5,632 bases of DNA from Nitrospirota bacterium (GCA_024275775.1 JAJRYM010000123.1:1-5632); one strand, 5' to 3'; counted from the stretch's first letter, positions 1-5,632 are shown. Notes: generated by a model from the sequence alone, not told the origin. Numbers and translations are program-made.

Positions 1-226
1 CCTTGCCTTTAGCCGAGAGGCCGGAGAGCGGCGCCGGCGCTTCAAGCGTGGCTCCCTCCACTTCGCTGTAATCCTTTCTTGCCCCGAACCGCGGAACAGA
101 ATTTACCGGGTTAAACTTCCTGGGCGATTCCTGCGGTTTGTAGGTAATCTGGCTCCAGAGGTCGCGGTCCACATTCTCGCAGGCCGACAACAGAAGCAGA
201 CAGAGCAGAATCGGAAAATATCTCAA
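1..226 (-). CDS. actE: Lipoprotein resembling cytochrome c subunit ActE (3' end beyond window)
   Basis: Start of a further complex subunit, 75 codons visible; it is too short and non-ATG to be found by a simple ORF search. The start is TTG at 226-224, overlapping the upstream TGA (TTGA). It is supported by GGAGG seven bases upstream and by an immediately plausible signal peptide MRYFPILLCLLLLSAC. LSAC (13-16) is a good lipobox, so the mature protein should begin with acylated Cys16; residue +2 is Glu. The mature start (DRDLWSQITYKPQESP, 20-35) recalls the DMHDQPKYKPLEPS pattern of ActE proteins, whose CxxCH heme site lies further along. No CxxCH is present in the visible part, so the monoheme cytochrome identity is inferred from position after ActD and the N-terminal resemblance. 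An unrelated periplasmic lipoprotein is the alternative. Confidence 0.8.
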   Translation of the reverse strand, partial: MRYFPILLCLLLLSACENVDRDLWSQITYKPQESPRKFNPVNSVPRFGARKDYSEVEGATLEAPAPLSGLSAKGK

Positions 227-741
227 CTTTCTTCCTCCGTCAGCGTGACCTTTTGGGCGCCGGACTCTACCATTATTTTCCTTACAAGTTCGGTCTGCCG
301 CTCGTCGGAGCATGTTACGAGAAGGGCGATTTTCCCTCGGCTTATTTCCGCGTCGTACGGCAGGTCTGTCCAGTCGGGCAGTCCCGCGAACCAGAAAAGA
401 CCGGCAAGAGAGCCGAGGATAACGCCCAGCAGAGTCGTTTCGTAACAGATTACGCCGAGGGGCGGAAGCGCGGCCATCGGTTTCCCGCCTACGTCCAGAT
501 TCATCCACCACTGCGTTGCGCCGGCAAGAAAAACGCCCACCATCAGCCCCAGCAGTCCGCCGACAACGGCGAATTTCCATAGCGGAACATCCCAATCCTC
601 CTCTATTACCGCTCCATCGGGGTATTGGCAACCGGTTAGCAGTTCCATATCTTCCTTTTTAAACGACTCCCTTTCCAGCGGCCTTACGGCGGAGGCGGCG
701 TTTTCAATTTTCTCGAATATTCCAATAACGTGCCTGCTCAT
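223..741 (-). CDS. actD: DUF3341 two-helix membrane subunit, ActD type
   Basis: Small membrane subunit that in ACIII packs against the NrfD-type ActC; it carries no cofactor and its exact role is unsettled. It has 172 aa, an ATG start, and two hydrophobic helices (about 55-75 and 98-120) with soluble N- and C-terminal parts, matching the usual ActD layout and length. The helix-connecting segment has VGGKPMAALPPLG (84-96), then ETTLLG (101-106), and LPDW follows helix 2 (121-124); this resembles the GGKP...swPaf...fE.tvL pattern I associate with DUF3341. The N-terminal domain (GIFEKIENAASAVRPL) fits the usual fold start, but the PFPVHG-type motif common in canonical ActD is not visible, so this copy is divergent. 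There are no Cys pairs or heme motifs. Its stop TGA overlaps the start of the next gene in a 4-base TTGA junction. Confidence 0.92.
   Translation of the reverse strand: MSRHVIGIFEKIENAASAVRPLERESFKKEDMELLTGCQYPDGAVIEEDWDVPLWKFAVVGGLLGLMVGVFLAGATQWWMNLDVGGKPMAALPPLGVICYETTLLGVILGSLAGLFWFAGLPDWTDLPYDAEISRGKIALLVTCSDERQTELVRKIMVESGAQKVTLTEEES
234..238 (-). promoter_or_regulatory. Ribosome binding site deciding the TTG start of the ActE-like lipoprotein
   Basis: GGAGG lies within the Thr-Glu-Glu-Glu codons at the end of the DUF3341 gene, 7 nt before the TTG at 226. No ATG or GTG in this frame gives a complete signal peptide, so this site settles the start. Confidence 0.8.
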
Positions 742-743
742 TT

Positions 744-2204
744 CTATTCCTCCGCGTCGCCGTGAACCCTGATATGCCTGTTGCCGAAAGCCATATCACA
801 GCTCAGCGCGTTCCCTTCCCGAATATCCGAAACGGTGACTATCGGGAGGATTTTCACGAACAGTGCGTAAAGTAAAAGGAACCACGCCATGGCGGCGACA
901 GCTATGGACGACTCCACAAACGAAGGAATATAGTCCGTCCACGTAAAGGGATTGTCCCTGTGCGTGAGAACCGGCACCACGATAAGATACCGCTCGATAA
1001 ACATCGCCACGTTTACAAGTATCCCTATGACAAAAAGTTTGCCGGGGCTTTTCCGCACACTGTCGAACGCGAGGGCCGCGATGCTGAAGATATTAATTCC
1101 CAGCATGGTGAACAGCATGGGGCCGAAACGGTCTGTCTGCCAGCGCCAGATGGCTGTCTCTGTCGGATTGTTGCCGTACCAGCTTGTGATGAACTCCGTG
1201 AAGTAAAAATAACCCCACATTATCGACATAAGCAAAAGCACTTTGGAGAGGTTGGTAAGGTGCGTTACCCGGATGATTTCATCCAGGTTGAAAATCCATC
1301 TCAGCGTTACCATCAGTGTTATAACGCCGGCGATGCCGGAATAGATGGCGCCCACGACGAAATACGGCCCGAATATGCTCGTATGCCAGTTAGGCGTGAT
1401 GCTCATGGCGAAATCCCACGAAACTATCGTATGCACGGAAGGGGCTATCATCAGAATGAATATCGCCAGATAGAGGGAAACCTTTTCGTAAACTATCCAC
1501 TGCCTGTGCGAACCGCGCCAGCCGAGCGCGAGAAACTTCAGGTATCCTTTTCGCCAGTTTTTAGCCGGACAGTAATCGCGCGCCAGCGCTATATCGGGAA
1601 GGAGCCCCACAAACAGAAAGATAAATGCCGAGGTGAGATAGACGAATATGGCCGCCATATCCCACGCGAGAGGGCTTCTGAAATTCACCCATAGCTCGCG
1701 CTGGTTGGGAAGCGGAAACATGTAATATATGCGCCACAGTCTGCCGACATGGATGACCGGAAAAAGACCGGCCACGAGAAGCGAAAAAACTGTCATCGCT
1801 TCCGCGCCCCGCAATATCGGCCTCCGCCAGTTGGCTTTGGAAAGCCTGAGGATGCTGGATACCATCGTCCCGGAATGGCTCACCCCGACCCAAAACACGA
1901 AAGCCGAAATATAAAGCCCCCAGAACACAGGGTGCCTTAAATCCGTAACCCCCATCCCCATCACTATCTGGTAACCCCAGCATGCCGCGCCCCACGCTAC
2001 AATCAAGGCCAGTATGATGGTCAGCACATAGTAGGTTTTCGTCGTGTAAAACATCGGCCGGAGGGAAATGTCGTTCAGGCGGTCTTCCGATATCGAAAAA
2101 TCGGATTCCTTCCCCGCCTGTATTCCGGCATCCAGCGCCTGCCCGCGCACTGTTTCAACAGCGGGAAGCCGTTCGTCAGCGGGGATATCTTCGCGTGAGG
2201 ACAA
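744..2204 (-). CDS. actC: NrfD/PsrC-family quinol-binding membrane subunit, ActC/QrcD type
   Basis: Integral membrane subunit carrying the quinone site; 486 aa. About ten hydrophobic helices can be read (roughly 57-80, 93-118, 135-155, 180-203, 240-262, 275-302, 320-338, 362-380, 388-412, 428-452), with about 50 hydrophilic residues before the first. Family patterns include SHSGTMVSSIL (109-119), AGLFPVIHVGRLW (145-157), NFRSPLAWD (174-182), PSVHTIVSWDFAMSITPNWH (255-274) and ERYLIVVP (404-411). H152, D182, D264 and R405 match, with a constant offset of 11, the residues I recall as H141, D171, D253 and R394 at the quinol site of Rhodothermus marinus ActC; that numbering is from memory. The start is TTG at 2204-2202, one base after the upstream stop. 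It is chosen because an excellent Shine-Dalgarno precedes it, and the first in-frame Met (residue 51) would remove the family-typical LNDISLRP lead (43-50). The stop TAG lies 2 nt before the DUF3341 start. Confidence 0.95.
   Translation of the reverse strand: MSSREDIPADERLPAVETVRGQALDAGIQAGKESDFSISEDRLNDISLRPMFYTTKTYYVLTIILALIVAWGAACWGYQIVMGMGVTDLRHPVFWGLYISAFVFWVGVSHSGTMVSSILRLSKANWRRPILRGAEAMTVFSLLVAGLFPVIHVGRLWRIYYMFPLPNQRELWVNFRSPLAWDMAAIFVYLTSAFIFLFVGLLPDIALARDYCPAKNWRKGYLKFLALGWRGSHRQWIVYEKVSLYLAIFILMIAPSVHTIVSWDFAMSITPNWHTSIFGPYFVVGAIYSGIAGVITLMVTLRWIFNLDEIIRVTHLTNLSKVLLLMSIMWGYFYFTEFITSWYGNNPTETAIWRWQTDRFGPMLFTMLGINIFSIAALAFDSVRKSPGKLFVIGILVNVAMFIERYLIVVPVLTHRDNPFTWTDYIPSFVESSIAVAAMAWFLLLYALFVKILPIVTVSDIREGNALSCDMAFGNRHIRVHGDAEE
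749..753 (-). promoter_or_regulatory. Ribosome binding site for the DUF3341 gene
   Basis: GGAGG is formed by the last Ala-Glu-Glu codons of the NrfD gene, 7 nt before the ATG at 741; the NrfD stop TAG lies in the spacer. Confidence 0.82.
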
Positions 2205-2205
2205 C

Positions 2206-2925
2206 CTACTCCCCTCCCTTCAGATATATAACGTGCGTTTCAAGCCCATGCTCCTCCAGCAGATGATGCCTGCGTTTGCTTTTGGCGAGCTCGGCCACTT
2301 TGCTCTTCGAGTCGCGGATGTTGCCGAACGTTATCGCTTTCGTGGGGCAGGTCTGCGCGCAGGCCGGTATGATTTCCCCGTCCCTCACCTCGCGCCCTTC
2401 ATCCTTGGCGTGGTCTTTTCCACGCCTTATCCTCTGCATGCAGAAAGTACATTTTTCCATAACGCCCTTTTCCCGCACTGATATATCCGGGTTAAGCTGT
2501 TGCTCAAGCGGTTCTTCCCAGCGGTTTTTAAACCAGTTGAATTTCCTTACGCCGAACGGGCAGTTGTTGCCGCAGAACCTTGTGCCTATGCACCGGTTGT
2601 AAACCATCACGTTAAGCCCTTCGGGGTTATGGTAAGTGGCGAAAACGGGGCAGACCGGCTCGCAGGGGGCCTTGTCGCACTGCTGGCAGAGCATAGGAAG
2701 GAAAACTACCCGCAGGTTCGGCCATTCTCCCTCGAAATAACGCTCGATTCTCAGCCACGACATTGTTCGTTTATCGTAGGCCCGCTCTTCGCCGACGGTC
2801 GGCACGTTATTTTCCGCCTGGCACGCTATAGTACAGGCTCCGCATCCATCGCAACAGTCGAGGTCTATTACCATCGCCCAGTGATAATCGTTGTCGTGCT
2901 TGTCGTTGAACGATTTAAGAGTCAC
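2206..2925 (-). CDS. Four-cluster ferredoxin-like Fe-S subunit, ActB2/QrcC type
   Basis: Electron wire between the quinol-binding membrane subunit and the cytochromes; 239 aa. Four Cys groups are visible: C25/C28/C31/C35, C80/C83/C88/C92, C112/C118/C122 and C159/C162/C189/C193. In the third, RCIGTRFCGNNC has Thr115 where a four-Cys motif would have Cys. By the usual DmsB/PsrB-type cross-pairing this leaves C92, C112 and C118 for one site, predicting one [3Fe-4S] and three [4Fe-4S] clusters, the set reported for ACIII. The start is GTG at 2925-2923, supported by a strong Shine-Dalgarno and by the family pattern beginning soon after (HWAMVIDLDCCDGCGAC, 15-31). An extra Cys24 sits directly before the first ligand. 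There is no signal peptide, so export would rely on riding with the TAT-targeted partner encoded just upstream. The final codons (KGGE, stop TAG) double as the ribosome binding site of the next gene. Confidence 0.95.
   Translation of the reverse strand: MTLKSFNDKHDNDYHWAMVIDLDCCDGCGACTIACQAENNVPTVGEERAYDKRTMSWLRIERYFEGEWPNLRVVFLPMLCQQCDKAPCEPVCPVFATYHNPEGLNVMVYNRCIGTRFCGNNCPFGVRKFNWFKNRWEEPLEQQLNPDISVREKGVMEKCTFCMQRIRRGKDHAKDEGREVRDGEIIPACAQTCPTKAITFGNIRDSKSKVAELAKSKRRHHLLEEHGLETHVIYLKGGE
2209..2218 (-). promoter_or_regulatory. Ribosome binding site deciding the TTG start of the NrfD subunit
   Basis: GGGAGGGGAG is read both as the last codons of the Fe-S gene (Lys-Gly-Gly-Glu) and as the Shine-Dalgarno of the NrfD gene; GGAGG is 8 nt before TTG at 2204. 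The stop TAG lies between the site and the start, a layout typical of termination-reinitiation coupling. Confidence 0.82.
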
Positions 2926-2932
2926 TTATCCG

Positions 2933-2940
2933 CTCCCCCT
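2933..2940 (-). promoter_or_regulatory. Ribosome binding site deciding the GTG start of the Fe-S subunit
   Basis: AGGGGGAG lies in the 15-nt gap after the TAG of the large subunit, 7 nt before GTG at 2925. It is the only Shine-Dalgarno here located wholly between genes. The strong purine run and good spacing support the GTG start. Confidence 0.8.
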
Positions 2941-5190
2941 CTAAAGCTGAAACACTTCCGCTTCATATTCGCCTTCGGGATTTCCTTCCCGAACCATTTT
3001 TCGTTTTTTGCCTGTTTTGCCGATTTTCACTTTCACTGCCCGCCATGCCGGTTCATCGGAGTTTTCCGCCGGAAAATCTCCCAGCAAAGCCATCGGGTTA
3101 GCGCCCCGGCCGGAAGCGTGCCTGCCGAACGATTCATGCCCCCACCCGAACGGCATGGCTACGGTATTCGGCGCTATGCCGGGATAGATGAACGCCGGGG
3201 CTTCCACTGAGCCGAAAGGCGATTCGATTTTCAGCACGTCGCCGTTGTCGATACCGAGCTTCACGGCGGTTTTCGGGTTGATTTCCACCCACGAATCCCA
3301 GCTTAGCGTCGTCATCGGTTCCGGCATCTCCAAAAGCCACGGCAGGTTGACGGCCTCTCCGTATCCCATGTTTACCGTCTTGTACAGATGCAGATTAAAG
3401 CCGTAATCTTTCCCGCCGGCGTACTTGGGGTTTGCAATTTTTATCTTTTCGACAGCCGGCATCTGAACGGGAGGCACATAGCGGGGCGAAAGTTTGCTTT
3501 TATCCGGTTCGGGCCACCAGCCGCCGTTTCGCAGACAATATTCCCACACCCCGTTGGCATCCAGTTTTCGGGGGATGCTGTACATTTCGGGGCGGAACCT
3601 TTTTACCAGACTTTTTACAACTTCTTCCTGATTCTTCACGTCCAGCTTGATGCCGGCTTTCGAGGCGGCCTGTATAAGGGCGTCACCGGTCTGAATCACT
3701 CCTACCGCCGGCTTAACGACCGGCTGGATAGTGCTCAAAACCGGCAGGCCGACAGGATAGTCTCCAATCTGCGCCGACCACGATTCGAGAAAATGCGCCG
3801 CCGGTATGACTACATCGGCAAACCGCGTCGTATCATTGAGGAACGAGCTGAAGCAGGCCAGGAAACCGGTTTTCGCCAGCGCTTCGGCCGTTTTGAGCGA
3901 ACGCGGCGCGGTATGAACGGGGTTCGCATCTATTATCATCCCAAGCGCCGTTTGGCCTTTTGCCGATTGCCTGAGAATTTTTCGGAAAACGGCGTAATCA
4001 TGAGAAGCTTCCGGCACGCCGATAAACCCTTTCATGCGAAGATAAAACGAAATATCCTCTTCCGGCAGGTCGGGTTTCTTAAGCAGATTGCCGTCGCGGG
4101 CAATCTGTTTTAGCAGAGCGTTAAGGAACGCCGCCGCGTTAAGCGAGTCAACTCCGTTTGAATGGCAGACAACATCATCGCCCGGTATCGCCTGCGACGG
4201 CATTTGCTCCAGCAGTTCCCTTGCAAGGCCGGTGATGACTTTGGCGGGAACCGCCGTTTTTTCCATAACCATCTGCGGGGTGTAATCGCCGAGAGCCGAT
4301 TTCCATTTTTCCTTCAGCGATACCGGAATTTTTTTCAAAAGGCCGTTGTCGCCGGCGATGCGAAAAACTTCATGAGAGAGTCCCATCGAAAGAAAACCAA
4401 GCGACCCCGGATTCGCGGCTATGAAGCGGTCGGCTGACGCGGCCGTCATAGACATTCTGCGCCCAACGTAAACCATGCGCCCCCTTCTTACCGGATTCCC
4501 GCGCCGCATTTCGCCGTACGCCCCGGCGTAATGAACCGGCGAGAAACCGCTTTCAAGAATATCGGCGCCCAGCAAAAGAAGAAAACCAAGCTGGGAAATG
4601 TCGTAATAGGGAAGCGTCCCAAGCCCTTTCGCGAACGCCATGGAACGCACATGTTTTTCCCGGCCGTTCAGCGCCGGCACGGCAAAATCCGTCGAACCTA
4701 GAACTCCAAGTATCTTCCATGCTATTGCGGATGTTACATCGTTGGCATCTGACGCAATTACAAAGGAACCTTTCCCCCGCGCCGTTTTCATCCGTTCAGC
4801 CAGCAGGTTCAGGGCTTCGTCTATAGGAATCGGCGTAAAACTGTTGTTCCCTTTGGCTCCGGTCCGTTTCAGCGCTGTTTTAAGCCTTTCAGGATGGTAA
4901 TACTGCTGAACCGCCGCCTGCCCTCTTGCGCAAACGCCGCCCCTGTTAATCGGATGGTCGGGATTTCCCTCCACTTTCTTCGCCCGCCCTTCCACGGTGC
5001 GAACCATAATTCCACACCCCGCGTCGCACATCCGGCAGGTCGTGGAATAAAACCATCCTTCAACCGGATTAACTCCGTCGTTCGGCGGGATGGCGTAAGG
5101 GATTATTTTCTGCGCCGCCTGCCCGCACGCGCCGGTCATACCGGCCGCGGCGACCGCCCCTCCAAGTTTCATAAATGTTCGTCTATCCAT
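2941..5190 (-). CDS. TAT-exported molybdopterin-oxidoreductase-fold subunit, ActB1/QrcB type
   Basis: Large periplasmic subunit of the complex, 749 aa with an ATG start. The N-terminus has a twin-arginine signal (DRRTFMK, residues 2-8) then an Ala/Gly-rich stretch; Cys22 (TGAC) could be a weak lipobox. A CX2CX3CX27C motif (C52, C55, C59, C87) can bind one [4Fe-4S] cluster and is followed by VEGNPDHPINRGGVCARGQ, the usual molybdopterin-oxidoreductase N-terminal pattern. LGADILESGFSPVHYAGAYG (207-226), ADVVIPAAHFLESW (458-471) and GWGHESFGRHASGRGANP (682-699) are typical of the ACIII/Qrc branch. The dinucleotide-binding C-terminal domain begins near residue 626. No Cys or Sec is seen where catalytic relatives hold the Mo ligand (around 180-186). 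ActB1 and QrcB proteins studied so far lack molybdenum, so a structural or electron-wiring role is more likely than catalysis. In canonical ACIII this domain is fused to the Fe-S domain; here it stops after a charged tail (722-749) and the Fe-S domain is the next gene, 15 nt on. Confidence 0.93.
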   Translation of the reverse strand: MDRRTFMKLGGAVAAAGMTGACGQAAQKIIPYAIPPNDGVNPVEGWFYSTTCRMCDAGCGIMVRTVEGRAKKVEGNPDHPINRGGVCARGQAAVQQYYHPERLKTALKRTGAKGNNSFTPIPIDEALNLLAERMKTARGKGSFVIASDANDVTSAIAWKILGVLGSTDFAVPALNGREKHVRSMAFAKGLGTLPYYDISQLGFLLLLGADILESGFSPVHYAGAYGEMRRGNPVRRGRMVYVGRRMSMTAASADRFIAANPGSLGFLSMGLSHEVFRIAGDNGLLKKIPVSLKEKWKSALGDYTPQMVMEKTAVPAKVITGLARELLEQMPSQAIPGDDVVCHSNGVDSLNAAAFLNALLKQIARDGNLLKKPDLPEEDISFYLRMKGFIGVPEASHDYAVFRKILRQSAKGQTALGMIIDANPVHTAPRSLKTAEALAKTGFLACFSSFLNDTTRFADVVIPAAHFLESWSAQIGDYPVGLPVLSTIQPVVKPAVGVIQTGDALIQAASKAGIKLDVKNQEEVVKSLVKRFRPEMYSIPRKLDANGVWEYCLRNGGWWPEPDKSKLSPRYVPPVQMPAVEKIKIANPKYAGGKDYGFNLHLYKTVNMGYGEAVNLPWLLEMPEPMTTLSWDSWVEINPKTAVKLGIDNGDVLKIESPFGSVEAPAFIYPGIAPNTVAMPFGWGHESFGRHASGRGANPMALLGDFPAENSDEPAWRAVKVKIGKTGKKRKMVREGNPEGEYEAEVFQL

Positions 5191-5194
5191 TACA

Positions 5195-5200
5195 TCCTCA
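5195..5200 (-). promoter_or_regulatory. Ribosome binding site for the molybdopterin-fold subunit
   Basis: TGAGGA overlaps the stop codon (TGA) of the cytochrome gene and sits 4 nt before the ATG at 5190. The ribosome terminating on the cytochrome would cover this site, which favours coupled translation. It is the weakest of the five Shine-Dalgarno sites in the window. Confidence 0.7.
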
Positions 5201-5632
5201 CGTATGGCAGGTTGCGCAGTCTGTCGGCGCGCCGTTTTCCTGGTGGCATCTCAGGCAGAAACCCATGTGGTGCAGTACAAGGCGGGAGGTTACTTCCATC
5301 GTTTCAATCGGCCCGTGGCATTTCTGACACGCTATGTTTTTCAGAATATGCCTTTTGTGGTTGAACCAGATGTGATCCGGCGTTTCAAACACCCTCATCC
5401 ATTCAATCGGCTTCCCCTCTTCGATATGTTTATTAAGGTTGTCTATCGCCTCGGATTCAACGCTCAGGTTGGAGTGGCAGTTGTTGCATTTTGAAAGAGA
5501 CGGGATACCGGCAATCTCCGAACGCCTCGCGTAGGCATGACAGTAAAGGCACGGTATTTTTAAGTCGCCCGCGTGCTGTTTATGCGAATAGGGAATCGGC
5601 TGTTTGGGGGTGTGCGGGGTCAGGCCGTAAAC
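5198..5632 (-). CDS. actA: Multiheme cytochrome c subunit, ActA/QrcA type (5' end beyond window)
   Basis: Periplasmic electron-transfer subunit that would carry electrons between the Fe-S subunit and a soluble or oxidase partner. The reading frame is open from the right edge to a TGA at 5200-5198, giving 144 visible residues with no start. An internal Met codon at 5398 is not the start, because two heme motifs and family-typical sequence lie upstream of it. Five CxxCH heme sites are visible (fragment residues 28-32 CLYCH, 49-53 CNNCH, 102-106 CQKCH, 126-130 CLRCH, 139-143 CATCH). Two His-rich lead-ins, YSHKQH (15-20) and FNHKRH (90-95), offer distal heme ligands as in cytochrome c7/c3-type folds. 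The motifs PIPYSHKQHAGDL and KPIEWMRV are, from memory, characteristic of cytochromes in ACIII/Qrc operons. The missing N-terminus probably holds a signal or membrane anchor; whether a sixth heme (QrcA is described as hexaheme) lies there cannot be seen. The stop lies 7 nt from the next start. Confidence 0.93.
   Translation of the reverse strand, partial: VYGLTPHTPKQPIPYSHKQHAGDLKIPCLYCHAYARRSEIAGIPSLSKCNNCHSNLSVESEAIDNLNKHIEEGKPIEWMRVFETPDHIWFNHKRHILKNIACQKCHGPIETMEVTSRLVLHHMGFCLRCHQENGAPTDCATCHT

Noticed and set aside
960..1694. Plus-strand open frame of 244 codons
   Set aside because: It lies wholly antisense to the NrfD gene, has no recognisable domain or Shine-Dalgarno support, and its composition (rich in Arg, His, Pro) is that of an antisense shadow.
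2926..2943. Possible frameshift splitting a fused ActB gene
   Set aside because: The large subunit ends in frame after a full C-terminal domain, and the Fe-S gene has its own strong ribosome binding site and GTG start; separate genes of this type are known from Qrc.
2500..3210. Plus-strand open frame of 236 codons spanning a gene junction
   Set aside because: It runs antisense across the end of the large-subunit gene and the start of the Fe-S gene and shows no coherent protein features.
3388..4113. Plus-strand open frame of 241 codons
   Set aside because: Antisense to the well-supported large subunit; no family motifs, Arg/Phe-rich shadow composition.
2941..5190. Formate dehydrogenase, nitrate reductase or polysulfide reductase catalytic subunit
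   Set aside because: The LGADILESGFSPVHYA and GHESFGRHASGRGANP patterns and the DUF3341/ActE-like neighbours fit the ACIII/Qrc branch, and no Cys or Sec ligand is seen at the expected position.
5198..5398. Separate 66-aa diheme/triheme mini-cytochrome starting at the Met codon at 5398
   Set aside because: The frame continues upstream to the window edge with two more CxxCH motifs and family-typical sequence, so the Met is internal to one larger cytochrome.
1..5632. Promoters, terminators, tRNAs, CRISPR arrays or mobile elements
   Set aside because: All gaps between genes are 15 nt or less, no hairpin with T-run or repeat array was seen, and both operon ends are outside the window.

Overview
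The window is one continuous stretch of a minus-strand operon for a membrane-bound respiratory quinol:electron-acceptor oxidoreductase of the Alternative Complex III (ACIII, Act) / Qrc family. It reads from right to left, and both ends run off the window. Six genes are packed with gaps of 1-15 nt or a 4-nt overlap. In transcription order they are: a five-heme (visible part) cytochrome c (ActA/QrcA type, 5' end missing), a twin-arginine-exported molybdopterin-oxidoreductase-fold protein (749 aa, ActB1/QrcB type), a four-cluster ferredoxin-like Fe-S protein (239 aa, ActB2/QrcC type), a ten-helix NrfD/PsrC-type quinol-binding membrane protein (486 aa, ActC/QrcD type), a two-helix DUF3341 protein (172 aa, ActD type), and the start of a lipoprotein resembling ActE (75 codons visible).

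How the parts should work together (known for the family, inferred here): NrfD/ActC oxidises (or, in the Qrc direction, reduces) quinone in the membrane. Electrons pass through the Fe-S wire to the multiheme cytochrome on the outer face. ActD packs beside ActC, and the ActE-like lipoprotein is a further periplasmic redox subunit. The periplasmic electron partner, such as a terminal oxidase or soluble cytochrome, is not in the window.

The main biological interest is that the operon is a mosaic. As in Qrc, the molybdopterin-fold protein and the Fe-S protein are separate genes, and the former keeps a full CX2CX3CX27C cluster motif. As in ACIII, DUF3341 (ActD) and an ActE-like lipoprotein follow NrfD. 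It is a variant of a known complex and not an obviously new system.

Translation signals are distinctive. Three of the five visible starts are not ATG (one GTG, two TTG), yet each has a strong Shine-Dalgarno sequence, mostly embedded in the last codons and stop of the upstream gene. This points to tight translational coupling and fixed subunit stoichiometry. No promoter, terminator, RNA gene, mobile element, repeat array or plus-strand gene could be supported.

Organism: a Gram-negative-type (diderm) bacterium with a c-type cytochrome respiratory chain, TAT export and lipoprotein processing, and GC content apparently a little above one half. The phylum cannot be fixed from this window. An anaerobic or microaerobic lineage is possible, but that is a guess.
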